Source of the DNA: an uncultured Aquimarina sp.
Lineage (GTDB): Bacteria > Bacteroidota > Bacteroidia > Flavobacteriales > Flavobacteriaceae
Direction of reading: 5' to 3'
Length of the DNA: 64,000 nucleotides
Assembly: GCF_947492405.1 (NCBI RefSeq)
Contig: NZ_CANLMP010000002.1
Location: 806,001-870,000 of the forward strand
Both the position numbers and the translations under genes were made by a program. Below are positions 27,186 through 36,872 of this stretch, piece after piece. The notes under the pieces were generated by a model. The model had not been told where the DNA came from. It did no database searches and saw only the letters and a program-made list of their open reading frames with translations. The number at the start of each line of letters is the position of its first letter. Positions within the stretch are counted from its first letter, which is position 1.

Positions 27186-28091
27186 ATGTTACACAAATCA
27201 ACAATGCATTACATTGTGGGCTTTATGCTATTTTGCCCACTTTTTACTGCGATCGCCCAGTTCCCAATCAATGGTTTTTACTCAGAAAAAAAAACATTGA
27301 CTGTTGCTCCAACTTATTCATACAAAAGTTTTGATCAGTTTTATCGAGGTTCTGAATTATCAGAAGGAAATCCTGCCGGACTAGGAGATATTTCTTCTTA
27401 TATATTTTCCTTATATGCCTCTTACACTATTAATGATTGGTTATCCACGGTAGTAACATTACCTTACATCTCTACAAAAAGTCAAGATGGTGTTCTTGAT
27501 CCAGTACAACAAACAGATCAGGTGGATGGCATTCAAGATTTAGGAGTTTTTGCAAAAGCAAAAATTTTCGAAAAGCCTTTAAATAGTAATTCTAAAGTTA
27601 CACTTGGTGGAGCAGCAGGAATTACATTTCCAGTAAGTGATTATGAAGGAGCAGGCGTACTTTCTTTAGGAAATGAAGCAACCACTATCAATGGTGCAAT
27701 AATCCTAAACTATATAAGTCCGCTTAACATTTTTACCGAAGTTCAAGTAGGATACAGTAATCGAGATAGTAAAGATTTTGATATCCCTAATGCTGTATTA
27801 TACGGATTTAAATTAGGATATTACAACCCATTTTTTTATATCCATACTAACTTAGAAATACAGAACTCTATGTCTGGATTGGATATTGGAACATCAGAAT
27901 TTGCAGAAGCAGGAGGTCCTAACATACTTCCAGAAACTGAAGTAGATTTCACCAATCTTTCTTTTAATCTTTATATTCCTATATACAAGAACAAGCTAGG
28001 CGTTTCAACTGGCTATACTAGCACTTTAGATGGTCGTAATTTCAGCAAAGAATCTGCATTAAGTTTTGGCTTAGTGTATTCTTCATTATAA
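27186..28091 (+). CDS. outer-membrane barrel protein, MetA/phenol-degradation-like
   Basis: The 301-residue product has a signal peptide (to AIAQ) and then amphipathic beta strands to the C-terminus (KTLTVAPTYSYKSF, SSYIFSLYASYTINDWLSTVVTLPYIS, SKVTLGGAAGITFPV, FNLYIPIYKNKLGVSTGYTS). This fits the family annotated as putative MetA-pathway/transporter outer-membrane barrels. No transported substrate can be inferred. The 286-base stretch upstream is very AT-rich and held nothing else I could recognise. Confidence 0.7.
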   Translation: MLHKSTMHYIVGFMLFCPLFTAIAQFPINGFYSEKKTLTVAPTYSYKSFDQFYRGSELSEGNPAGLGDISSYIFSLYASYTINDWLSTVVTLPYISTKSQDGVLDPVQQTDQVDGIQDLGVFAKAKIFEKPLNSNSKVTLGGAAGITFPVSDYEGAGVLSLGNEATTINGAIILNYISPLNIFTEVQVGYSNRDSKDFDIPNAVLYGFKLGYYNPFFYIHTNLEIQNSMSGLDIGTSEFAEAGGPNILPETEVDFTNLSFNLYIPIYKNKLGVSTGYTSTLDGRNFSKESALSFGLVYSSL

Positions 28092-28158
28092 TTATTCTAT
28101 TCCTAGATTAAAAAAGTAGCTATAGAATTGTAATTACTCTATGGCTACTTTTATGATA

Positions 28159-28294
28159 TTATTCTTTGATTTCTATCTTTCTTCTTCGGATGTTCCAAAT
28201 TCCAGTCTTAAGGCTAGAACTAGTTCGATTAGTTTTTTCAAAATAGGTTCGCTTTTGTCCTTTTTTGAACTAATCCTATTAACTGCTGTGTTAT
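28159..28294 (-). pseudogene. internally deleted, frameshifted remnant of pbpC
   Basis: Positions 28159-28186 are identical over 28 bases to the 3' end of the intact pbpC (30807-30834), including its stop codon. Right next to it, 28188-28294 matches pbpC 32707-32813 (codons about 115-150, the STITQQ/GQKRTYFEKLIEL region) with scattered substitutions and two one-base insertions that break the frame. So a second copy of pbpC existed on the minus strand and has lost everything between codon about 150 and the last nine codons. The plus-strand frame through this piece is only its shadow. Confidence 0.88.
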
Positions 28295-28465
28295 ATTGCT
28301 ACAGAAACAAGAAATTCCTCTAATGCACAATATTTCGTAGCTTCGTTAATATGAATCTAATACCCAAACACGTCCTTAGTGAGCTGTAAAAGGGTTTTAC
28401 ATTGATGCAATACTCTTTTATTATAGGGTTACACATACTAATCCTGGTCAAAAACCTATTTTTTA

Positions 28466-30730
28466 ATGACATCTAAATCAACATTACTTCTGTTTTTATT
28501 TTGTAGTACTTTTTATATGTATTCTCAACAAATCCCTATTAACAAAGTAATTACAAATGAAACGTTATATGACTACTTAAGAGAAGATGTCAAAAAAGAA
28601 TTAGACCCTACCAAGAAAATATCGCAAAAACGTCTTGCCGAGTATCTTCGTAATCAATTTTCTAAACGTTATTTCTATGATTGGAAAACATTTAATAATC
28701 GATTTGATGAGTATAACACTATATACCCTCAAAGAAAACAATACCACCGGATAAGAGCAAACGATCATATTTCTAAATTTTCTGATGCTACTCAGTGGAA
28801 ACTTCCTTTTAATTATCTTAACGGAAAACCTGTTAATGCGTATGCATTAAGACATTTAGCGCGACAACACAAGATGGTTGATATTGGTTTTCTGTATCAT
28901 TATTCGAACCAAGATACTACGTTACTTCGTTATTTTACGAACCAAATGCAATCGCTCAATCATGCTCTTGAGCAAGAGAAATATGAAAAAATAGTCGATG
29001 GAAATGGTGTATATGAAGCCTTTCGTTCTGGATACAGAGTACTAAATTGGTTTCGCATTCATGCCATATTTTTATCTCAAGAACAGTATTCTGACGCTGA
29101 TCAACTTAGAACCATCGCAACATTGTTACAACATGGTGCTCATTTATTCGAAAAAAATGCTGCTTTTAAATCGGGTAATCATCAAACCAGAGGATTATCT
29201 GCATTGGCTATCATTTCTATTCTTCTTCGTGATTTTGTAGATACTGATCAATGGTATACTCATTCCATGACCTTATTAAAAGAGCACTTAGACAAAGAAA
29301 TTAATGAAGATGGTTTTCAGTTTGAGCGGTCTGTACACTACCATATGAGCGATATTAATAATTATTATTATGTATATCAGTTAGCAAAAATTAGTGATAT
29401 CAAAATTGATCAACTCTGGATTAATCGTCTAAAATCACTTTTTATAACACTTACCAAAATTGCCTATCCCGATACCTCTGCACCTGTTTTGCAGGATGAT
29501 ACAGACATCCCTTGGGCAGAAAAAAATGATATCTCCGCTACATTAACTTTAGGATATTTACTTTTTAAAGATCCTCTTATAGGATATTTTGCCAAAAACA
29601 CAGTGGATGCTACCACATATTGGTTCTTAAATCAACAGCAACTAAACTTATTGAAAAATATACAAAGACAAGCTCCTAAATTCACATCATTGACATTTCC
29701 TGAAACGGGATATTATATCATGAGAGAAGGTTGGGATCATCAAGATAATATGATGATAATTTCTTCTGGATTAGATGATAAAAAACCTGATCATCAGCAT
29801 GGCGATATGTTGGGTATACAGGCAATGGCTAACGGTCACGTAATTTTACCAAATTATCAAGTACGTTATTCTCTTAAAGACCTCGAATTGTTTAAAAATT
29901 CTATGGTTAAAAATGTAGCATTAGTCGATGATGAATTGCAAGGCAAAGAATATACATCTAACAAAGGAGGTAGTGGTTTCGGAAAATTTAAACTATTACC
30001 AAAACCCAAAACAATCTCATGGCAAAGCACAGATGAGTTGGATGTATTTACAGGCAGCCATAATGGTTTTGAAAATATAGGTGTTCGTTACAGCCGACAA
30101 ATTGTATATATAAAAAATGATTTTTGGATTATTAAAGACAATTTTAATTCGAAAAAATCCCATTCATACAAACAAGTATGGCAAGGGCATTATTCTAAAG
30201 AAAACACTCCTAACCTATTACGATCTTCTTTTGATGATGGCAGTGGTTGTGATATTTTTCAGCTTCGTGAAGTAGATACTGTTATTTCTTCTGGAGCTCG
30301 TGGAAAACAATGGTCTGTGGTTTCAAAAAACGACCATAACACTTTTAGTTTTATCACTCTAGTATATCCTTTTTCTCGATATTCTGATCGCATTGATGAA
30401 AGTTTAACTACTCCAAAAATTAAAGATTGGATTTTAAATACATCTCCTTGGAACGCTAAAGGTCAAAATGTAATTTCTTTATCCAATGGAGGTTCCTCTT
30501 TATTTTTTGATGCAGAACAACTTTCTCTACAAAACATTGAAATTACATTTTCTGAAGTCATCGATGTTTTTGTCAAAAAAACCTCCGAAGAGTTAATCAT
30601 ACAATCAATTGATGATCAGGAAATACAAATCAATATATCCGGAGTAAAAAAGCAACTGCTAAACGGAGAAACTACAAAAGGAAAAGTCACGTTAAAACCG
30701 GGAGATATACTTAAATGTACTTTATTATAG
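28466..30730 (+). CDS. heparinase II/III-family polysaccharide lyase
   Basis: The 754-residue protein has a signal peptide (to MYSQQ), an alpha/alpha-toroid domain (about 60-385) and a C-terminal beta-sandwich heparinase II/III-like domain (about 400-750). Candidate catalytic residues are in KSGNHQTRG, FERSVHYHM (Tyr) and DHQHGDMLG (His). The fold is used by PL families 8, 12, 15, 17 and 21 on alginate, heparin or related uronates; the exact family cannot be fixed by eye. No SusC/SusD, sulfatase or GH gene is beside it. It lies precisely between intact pbpC and the pbpC remnant. Confidence 0.85.
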   Translation: MTSKSTLLLFLFCSTFYMYSQQIPINKVITNETLYDYLREDVKKELDPTKKISQKRLAEYLRNQFSKRYFYDWKTFNNRFDEYNTIYPQRKQYHRIRANDHISKFSDATQWKLPFNYLNGKPVNAYALRHLARQHKMVDIGFLYHYSNQDTTLLRYFTNQMQSLNHALEQEKYEKIVDGNGVYEAFRSGYRVLNWFRIHAIFLSQEQYSDADQLRTIATLLQHGAHLFEKNAAFKSGNHQTRGLSALAIISILLRDFVDTDQWYTHSMTLLKEHLDKEINEDGFQFERSVHYHMSDINNYYYVYQLAKISDIKIDQLWINRLKSLFITLTKIAYPDTSAPVLQDDTDIPWAEKNDISATLTLGYLLFKDPLIGYFAKNTVDATTYWFLNQQQLNLLKNIQRQAPKFTSLTFPETGYYIMREGWDHQDNMMIISSGLDDKKPDHQHGDMLGIQAMANGHVILPNYQVRYSLKDLELFKNSMVKNVALVDDELQGKEYTSNKGGSGFGKFKLLPKPKTISWQSTDELDVFTGSHNGFENIGVRYSRQIVYIKNDFWIIKDNFNSKKSHSYKQVWQGHYSKENTPNLLRSSFDDGSGCDIFQLREVDTVISSGARGKQWSVVSKNDHNTFSFITLVYPFSRYSDRIDESLTTPKIKDWILNTSPWNAKGQNVISLSNGGSSLFFDAEQLSLQNIEITFSEVIDVFVKKTSEELIIQSIDDQEIQINISGVKKQLLNGETTKGKVTLKPGDILKCTLL

Positions 30731-30806
30731 ATCTAGATCGTTTTATTAATATGTTTAAGAAATAAGCAGCATCTAACACTTCAAAAAATCAATTGTTGAT
30801 TTGCTT

Positions 30807-33155
30807 TTATTCTTTGATTTCTATCTTTCTTCTTAGTTCATTTCCTTTTTCATCAAGGACGGTAATAAGATGTTCTCCAGGCATTGGTCTAACAGCCATT
30901 TCGTGAAACTGTCTGGTGACTCCTACAAATTGATTATCTATATACCAAAACACTCTCACTTCTGGTTGTGTATGTGCTATTTTAAGAACTACTTCATTTG
31001 TTTTACCATCAAATCCTTTGGGTAAATAGACGCTACTATTCCCTTTGGGGAAAATAAAATCCATACTTCCTAGCAATTCCTTTGTACAATCTGATCGATA
31101 GGAAGGCAACGATCGATAATCAGCATTTTTATTTTTAAAATAATATTCCTGTAAAGGAGGCAATACAAACCAAGGTTCATGAATCATAGTATCTACTGAT
31201 TCGCAAGAAGAATTCACTCTATATTGTTTTGTGGGATCTAAATGTACTAATTGATGATACGGACAAGGTTTTGATTTAGTTCCAGCAGCAGCAATATACA
31301 TTTCCTTACTCGGGCATTCTTTTCCTGCTAAAAATCCACTTTGGTTACAAACATTTACCTGCACCAAATCATCATATGGCGCGGGAAACCATTTAGAATT
31401 AGGCAATAAATTAATTACATCGAATAAAACAGGTGCCGCCGAGTTTAATCCCGTAAGTTCTGGTCTACCTTCTCCATCTGCATTACCAATCCAGACGCCT
31501 ACTACATAATCTTTACTGGCACCAATCGCCCACGCATCTCGATTACCAAAACTAGTTCCTGTTTTCCATGCAATTTCCCTTGACGAATCGTAAAACTCCC
31601 ATGCTTCATCACCTTCAGGACGATTCACTTTTTTCATAGCTTCAAAAGTCAACCAAATACTTCCTGCACCAAATATTGGTTTTTGTATTACTTTTTTACC
31701 AAAATCAACCTTTTTATCAGCAAGAATTATAGGTTCTGCAAATTCATTTGCAAAGTATTCACTAGAGGTATTTTCATAATGATTTAATGTACCTGCAAAT
31801 CCAGCATAGGTCTTACATAAATCCCAAAGATTTCCTTCAGCACCACCAACAATTAGTGATAAGCCATAATGATCAGCACTGTATGAAAGGTCATTAATTC
31901 TAAAAGCGTGTAACTCATCCCGAAATCGCTGTAATCCATATTGTTGTAACAATCTAACTGCGGGTATATTTAATGAACGGGCCAAAGCTCTGTTTGCTGG
32001 AACAGCCCCGCTAAAGGTTTCATCATAGTTCATCGGAGCATATCCGGCTATAACGGTAGGTACATCGGATACCAGTTGTTCTGGTAATAATTCTCCCTTA
32101 TCCATCATAGCGGCATATAATAAAGGTTTCAATGTACTTCCTGTACTTCTACCAGCTTGAATAATATCTACATCTTTTTGATGCGTCTTATCTGTAGGTG
32201 TATTACCTACATAACTTAAAACTTCTCTAGTTTCTATATCTAATACCAAAACCGCCATATTATATACTTCATTTTGGCGTAAAATGTTATAGTGTCTTTT
32301 TACTTGTTGATTTACCTGCTGTTGTAATGATACATCAATTGTAGTTTGTAATCGCTTTCCTTTATTTTTTCTAGCTAGTCGATTTAGTAAGTGAGGTGTA
32401 GTTTGCGGAAGACTATATGGTTTTTTTGGTAATGATTCACTTATAGATAAATCATAGGTTATAGAGTCAATTGTTTTCTGTTCTAGTAAGATTCTTAGCA
32501 ATCGGTTTCTTTTTTCTAATAGTTTTTGTTGATTTTTCCCGGGATAAATTAGTGAAGGAGCATTGGGTAAAACGGCAAGTGTAGCACTTTCTGACCATGA
32601 TAGTTGATATGCCGGAAGGCCAAAGTATCTCCAAGAAGCCATGTCAATACCCACAACATTACCTCCAAAAGGAGCGTGAGAAGCATAAAGCTTTAAAATT
32701 TCCTCTTTAGAAGTTCCAAATTCAAGTCTTGTGGATAGAATTAGTTCAATTAATTTTTCAAAATAAGTTCGCTTTTGTCCTTTTCGTGCCAGTCGTATTA
32801 CTTGTTGTGTTATCGTACTTCCTCCGCGCACCACTTTGCCTGCCCTTATATTTTCGCTTACAGCCTCTATCATAGAAACCGGATTGAATCCAACATGTCT
32901 ATAAAATTGTTGATCCTCGAATGCGAGTATACAATGTTTAAACTTTTCCGGAACACTATCTGTTTCCGGAAACCTCCACTGCCCGTCTACAGCTATTTCA
33001 GCACCTAGTAATTCACCGGTTCTTGTTTCGATTACTGTGGCAGTAGGATCATTAAATAATGGTTTTGGTAAAGAGAAATAATACCAAATAATCAATATCG
33101 TAATAACGACGAACTTTTTAGGGTGTTTTTTTATATAATTCTTAAAAGTATTCAA
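30807..33155 (-). CDS. pbpC: penicillin-binding protein 1C
   Basis: The 782-residue bifunctional enzyme has an N-terminal anchor (about 14-28), a GT51 glycosyltransferase domain with the catalytic Glu in FEDQQFYRH and the GGSTITQQ motif, then a transpeptidase domain with STLK (Ser-x-x-Lys) and KTGTS. A C-terminal BiPBP_C domain lies at about 690-780. It polymerises and crosslinks peptidoglycan in the periplasm. In other bacteria pbpC neighbours a thioester alpha-2-macroglobulin; here that gene is 23 kb away on the same strand. The stop region is duplicated in the remnant at 28.2 kb. Confidence 0.97.
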   Translation of the reverse strand: MNTFKNYIKKHPKKFVVITILIIWYYFSLPKPLFNDPTATVIETRTGELLGAEIAVDGQWRFPETDSVPEKFKHCILAFEDQQFYRHVGFNPVSMIEAVSENIRAGKVVRGGSTITQQVIRLARKGQKRTYFEKLIELILSTRLEFGTSKEEILKLYASHAPFGGNVVGIDMASWRYFGLPAYQLSWSESATLAVLPNAPSLIYPGKNQQKLLEKRNRLLRILLEQKTIDSITYDLSISESLPKKPYSLPQTTPHLLNRLARKNKGKRLQTTIDVSLQQQVNQQVKRHYNILRQNEVYNMAVLVLDIETREVLSYVGNTPTDKTHQKDVDIIQAGRSTGSTLKPLLYAAMMDKGELLPEQLVSDVPTVIAGYAPMNYDETFSGAVPANRALARSLNIPAVRLLQQYGLQRFRDELHAFRINDLSYSADHYGLSLIVGGAEGNLWDLCKTYAGFAGTLNHYENTSSEYFANEFAEPIILADKKVDFGKKVIQKPIFGAGSIWLTFEAMKKVNRPEGDEAWEFYDSSREIAWKTGTSFGNRDAWAIGASKDYVVGVWIGNADGEGRPELTGLNSAAPVLFDVINLLPNSKWFPAPYDDLVQVNVCNQSGFLAGKECPSKEMYIAAAGTKSKPCPYHQLVHLDPTKQYRVNSSCESVDTMIHEPWFVLPPLQEYYFKNKNADYRSLPSYRSDCTKELLGSMDFIFPKGNSSVYLPKGFDGKTNEVVLKIAHTQPEVRVFWYIDNQFVGVTRQFHEMAVRPMPGEHLITVLDEKGNELRRKIEIKE

Positions 33156-33530
33156 TACTATTACTTACAATTAATATATGTTAGACAATGGTACTAAAAT
33201 TTATGTAAATGTCTTTAGGTTTTTGATAAAACACTGCCGAAAACAAACAAAAACCGAAATTCTCCATACAAAAACCATGCTCATTTCCAGTGATTTAAAA
33301 GTTGTAAATCTCCCCGTTTTATTCAATAAAAACAACTTACAATCGTTAGTTTTCTTCTAATTTATAACAGAAAAACCCTATAATTTCATTAAATTATATC
33401 ACTCTTAAAAACAATTTAGTTGTAAAAGTCTGCTCAAATCTAACTTAAAATACTGTGGCTTATGTAATATAAAATGCGATATAAAACTTTTTAGTTTACT
33501 ATATCTATTTTTACCAAAAATTGTTTTGCA
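33156..33530. other. divergent intergenic region, no gene recognised
   Basis: This AT-rich stretch separates pbpC from the hybrid kinase gene. A 60-codon open frame at 33178-33360 has no ribosome binding site and an unconvincing composition, so it is not called. No clear promoter consensus or repeat was found. Confidence 0.5.
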
Positions 33531-35750
33531 TTGAAAAGAAATACTGTTTACATATTTATTTTTATTCTTTCATTAACTTCCTTTTCTCAAGAAAAGCCGT
33601 CTTTTGAGAGAATTGACAGTTTAGAAGTCCTATTAAGAACTTCAGAAAAACTCCGAAGGGATAATGATATGTATCAATCATTAGAATATGCCTTCAAGGC
33701 TGTTAACTATGCCAGAGAACTCAATAATGACCATTATTTATCTCATGGATATTTGTTAATGGGTACTGTTCAATATGAAATCATTGACTACGAAAATGCT
33801 ACAAAAAACCTTTTAAAATCTTTAGAACATACAGAAAAAACAAAAGATAAAATATTGCTTCCGTATATCTTGCATAGTCTCGCTAATATATATTATGACG
33901 GTAATAATGATTATGAAAGTGCTTTAAAATATTATCAAAGAGCTGTAAAACTAGGAAAGAATAGTCCGCATATTCAACAATATCAAATCCCATTGCATAA
34001 TATGATTTGGACCTATATGGATCTGGATAGGTTTGATGAAGCTTCGGTCTACCTTAGAGAAGCAGATAGCATCGACAGTACGATACCTGATAGTGTACAA
34101 ATAGACAGAAGCAGTCTCTATCTTTTAAGAGCCAGAGATTATGCTCATAAAAGAGAAATTGAAAAAGCTGAAGAAAACTTTGAAAAATCATTCGAATATC
34201 TGAAAGATGAAACATATTGGCCCAAAGGGAAAAGTTATTTTTATCAATATAGATCAAAAATGTACGAAGATATCGGTAACTATCCCAAGGCTATTGCTGA
34301 TCTAAAAGAACTAAATAAAAACGACCGTAAAGTTTTTGAAAATGCCCGATCCAAAAGTGATGAGACAACAAAAATAAGATTTAAGGTTGATCAATATGAA
34401 CAGGAATTAGCGGTCGCAAAAAGAGAGAAAGCATTATTATTAGATATCGACAAGAATAACAAAACCATCATTTTCATTTCTACTGTAGCATTATTATTAC
34501 TGGCAGGAGTGGTTTTCTTTTATTACAGAGGATATCGGTCAAAGAAAAAAATCAGTGAAATTCTCGAGATAAAAAATACTGAACTCCAAGAAGCTAAGTC
34601 ACAAGCCGAACAATTAAGTAAGATCAAGTCTCAGTTTATTTCTACCATCAGCCATGAGCTTAGAACTCCTTTATATGGAGTGGTCGGAATTTCTTCCATT
34701 TTATTAGAAAATGACTCGAAGACAGAAAAAGATAAAAAATTGCTTAATTCACTAAAATTTTCTGCCGATTATTTATTGGATTTAGTAAATAAAGTTCTAA
34801 AAGTAAGCAAAATAGACTCCGAAGAAAAAGAGCTTATCAAAACTCCTACCGATCTATTTTCGTTATCTCAAAACATTTTACAATCTTTTGAGTATCAAGC
34901 TCAAAAAAAGGATAACAAATTAATTTTGGAACATAATCATAGTATCCCTAAGCTAGTCAATGTAGATGCCTTAAGGATATCCGAAGTTTTGATAAATTTA
35001 ATTGGGAATGCTATTAAATTCACCGATAAAGGAAAAATATGGCTTCGAATTAAACCTTTATCCGCAGATACCAAAATTATTAAAATTCGCTACGAGGTAG
35101 AAGATACAGGCATGGGAGTACCAGAAAATCAGAAGGAATACATCTTTGAAGAATTTTCTCAAATCGGTAGTGTATATGATAATAAGCAAGGTACCGGTTT
35201 AGGATTATCCATTGTTAAAAATTTAGTTCAGGTAATGGGTAGTCAGATTCATTTCGAAAGCAAAAAAGATGTAGGATCCATGTTTTATTTTGATTTAGAT
35301 GTGGAAATCGAAGATTGCCTAAATGATATAGTAAATGATTCGCAAAATTTAGAAAATACAGATTGTATCTCAGCAAAAATTCTGGTTGCAGAAGATAATA
35401 AGGTAAATCAATTGGTCACTAAAAATCTACTAAAAAATATTGGTTGCGAATGTACTATGGTCGAAAATGGATTTGAAGCTGTACAGGTTTTGAAGAACCA
35501 GACTTTTGATTTAGTGCTGATGGATATTAATATGCCTGTTCTGGACGGTATGCAGGCGACATTAAAAATTCGAAAATTTGATACAACTACACCTATTATT
35601 GCTTTAACCGCTTCAGAATTAAGTGAAGTTGGTGAAGAATGCAAAAAGGCCGGTATGAATGATCTTATCAATAAACCACTAAACAAAAACCATCTTAGAG
35701 ACGCAATTTATAGAAATTTGATAGTTAACAGTTCTGAAACGAATACCTAA
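33531..35750 (+). CDS. TPR-containing hybrid histidine kinase
   Basis: Translation from TTG gives 739 residues that begin with a signal peptide (MKRNTVYIFIFILSLTSFSQ); no upstream ATG fits better. Periplasmic TPRs span about 30-290, followed by a transmembrane helix (about 312-333) and a short coiled coil. HisKA has the phospho-acceptor H375 in ISHELRTPL, and HATPase_c has NLIGNAIKF and GTGLGLSIV. A C-terminal receiver domain has D665 in LMDINMPVLDG. It probably phosphorylates its own receiver and a partner elsewhere. It is transcribed away from pbpC and marks the left edge of the cassette-like region. Confidence 0.95.
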   Translation: MKRNTVYIFIFILSLTSFSQEKPSFERIDSLEVLLRTSEKLRRDNDMYQSLEYAFKAVNYARELNNDHYLSHGYLLMGTVQYEIIDYENATKNLLKSLEHTEKTKDKILLPYILHSLANIYYDGNNDYESALKYYQRAVKLGKNSPHIQQYQIPLHNMIWTYMDLDRFDEASVYLREADSIDSTIPDSVQIDRSSLYLLRARDYAHKREIEKAEENFEKSFEYLKDETYWPKGKSYFYQYRSKMYEDIGNYPKAIADLKELNKNDRKVFENARSKSDETTKIRFKVDQYEQELAVAKREKALLLDIDKNNKTIIFISTVALLLLAGVVFFYYRGYRSKKKISEILEIKNTELQEAKSQAEQLSKIKSQFISTISHELRTPLYGVVGISSILLENDSKTEKDKKLLNSLKFSADYLLDLVNKVLKVSKIDSEEKELIKTPTDLFSLSQNILQSFEYQAQKKDNKLILEHNHSIPKLVNVDALRISEVLINLIGNAIKFTDKGKIWLRIKPLSADTKIIKIRYEVEDTGMGVPENQKEYIFEEFSQIGSVYDNKQGTGLGLSIVKNLVQVMGSQIHFESKKDVGSMFYFDLDVEIEDCLNDIVNDSQNLENTDCISAKILVAEDNKVNQLVTKNLLKNIGCECTMVENGFEAVQVLKNQTFDLVLMDINMPVLDGMQATLKIRKFDTTTPIIALTASELSEVGEECKKAGMNDLINKPLNKNHLRDAIYRNLIVNSSETNT

Positions 35751-35932
35751 CCAATCCAAGTTTGCTATATTAAACCCTAATTATTAATCTCGAAAATAAA
35801 GTGCCCAACACCTTGTTCATATCGATCTTATTTTGTGATACAGGGAATTTTACGTTACTTTCTGGGCAAATACTAAAAATTAACTGTAGAATTAAACGTT
35901 TATTATGCGTTTATAATTGGACATATAATCGA

Positions 35933-35956
35933 TATATGTGTAATATTACGCATATA
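35933..35956. repeat. palindrome at the left edge of the cassette-like region
   Basis: A 24-base near-perfect palindrome (TATATGTG...CGCATATA, centre AATATT) precedes ATGTTAGC, which resembles the right end of the intergenic elements further on. A possible left end GCCCAAC lies near 35801. Weakest member of the set. Confidence 0.4.
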
Positions 35957-35982
35957 TAACATGTTAGCATATATTATAAAAA

Positions 35983-36789
35983 ATGAACCCATTTCTCATC
36001 TTTATCTTTATCCTTTGTGGAACTTTAGCTGTTTTTTGTCTATACTTTATGTTTAAGCCCAAGACCAAAGAAGAAAAAGAGTACGAAAGAAAACTAAAAG
36101 AAAGTTTAGAGGATGAATTTATTATTGATCCTGAAACAGGAGCTAAATTGACCTTGGAGCAGGCTGAATCAGGGCATTGGATTGAACATAACAATGAACT
36201 CTTAACAGTTCCTGAAGAGCAAATTGAAAAATTATATACAGAAGAGCAAAAAGAAGTAGAAAGAGCTATTAATTATTTAAAAAGTGAGCCTAATTATGTA
36301 AAGGAGAATTTCACAGAACAAGATATTGATCTGCTAGAAAACACAAAAATTTTGAGTAAATATGATAATTGGACGTATTCCGACGTATTTAAAATAGAAT
36401 ATTGCGATGGTTATGTATTCTTACCATATGTAAAAATAATTGGTAATCAACATTCCTATTTTGAAGATGATTATCAAGAATCCCAAGTTATGTTTTGGAT
36501 CAAATTAGATAATGATTTTGGTCATTATTATTTGAGAGAAAAATCTTCCGCTGAAAAGATTTTAGACCTAATAAAAAATGATGATGATTTAAAACTTAAA
36601 GGTTATGAATCTTTTACGTTTAAAAAATCCCCTGACATTCTTAATCTTTTAAGGGTATTGAAATCTTTTGAAGGACAAGAAAAATTAGAAATTGAGTTTT
36701 ATAAAAATAACGTCTTCATAAAAAATGAAAAGTTTATAAACTATAAAGATATTAATAGAATAGAAAAAATAATTAAAAACATATGCTAA
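35983..36789 (+). CDS. membrane-anchored protein of unknown function
   Basis: An N-terminal transmembrane helix (residues about 3-22) is followed by an acidic, helical soluble domain of 245 residues. A PETGAKLTLEQAESGHW segment near 47-63 and an ENTKILSKYDNWTYSDVFKIEYCDGY segment stand out, but no family is recognised. The stop codon TAA lies inside the left arm of the following palindromic element (GCTAAC), so gene and element are fused end to end. Confidence 0.7.
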   Translation: MNPFLIFIFILCGTLAVFCLYFMFKPKTKEEKEYERKLKESLEDEFIIDPETGAKLTLEQAESGHWIEHNNELLTVPEEQIEKLYTEEQKEVERAINYLKSEPNYVKENFTEQDIDLLENTKILSKYDNWTYSDVFKIEYCDGYVFLPYVKIIGNQHSYFEDDYQESQVMFWIKLDNDFGHYYLREKSSAEKILDLIKNDDDLKLKGYESFTFKKSPDILNLLRVLKSFEGQEKLEIEFYKNNVFIKNEKFINYKDINRIEKIIKNIC

Positions 36790-36850
36790 CAATTTGTGTA
36801 TTTCATTTGCTCCCTTCGGTAAGCAAACGCAACATACATTAAACGTTACC
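36785..36850. repeat. cassette-boundary palindrome
   Basis: GCTAACAATTTGTGTAT...CATTTGCT pairs imperfectly with AGCAAACGCAACATACATTAAACGTTACC around a short CCCTTCGGTA loop. This is the shortest member of the family. It sits between single genes. Confidence 0.65.
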
Positions 36851-36872
36851 AAACATTATAAAATCTTAAACA

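Noticed and set aside
28141..28323. 60-codon plus-strand frame
   Set aside because: It is the antisense shadow of the pbpC remnant and has no ribosome binding site.
33178..33360. 60-codon frame upstream of the hybrid kinase
   Set aside because: No start context, odd composition, and not supported by neighbours.
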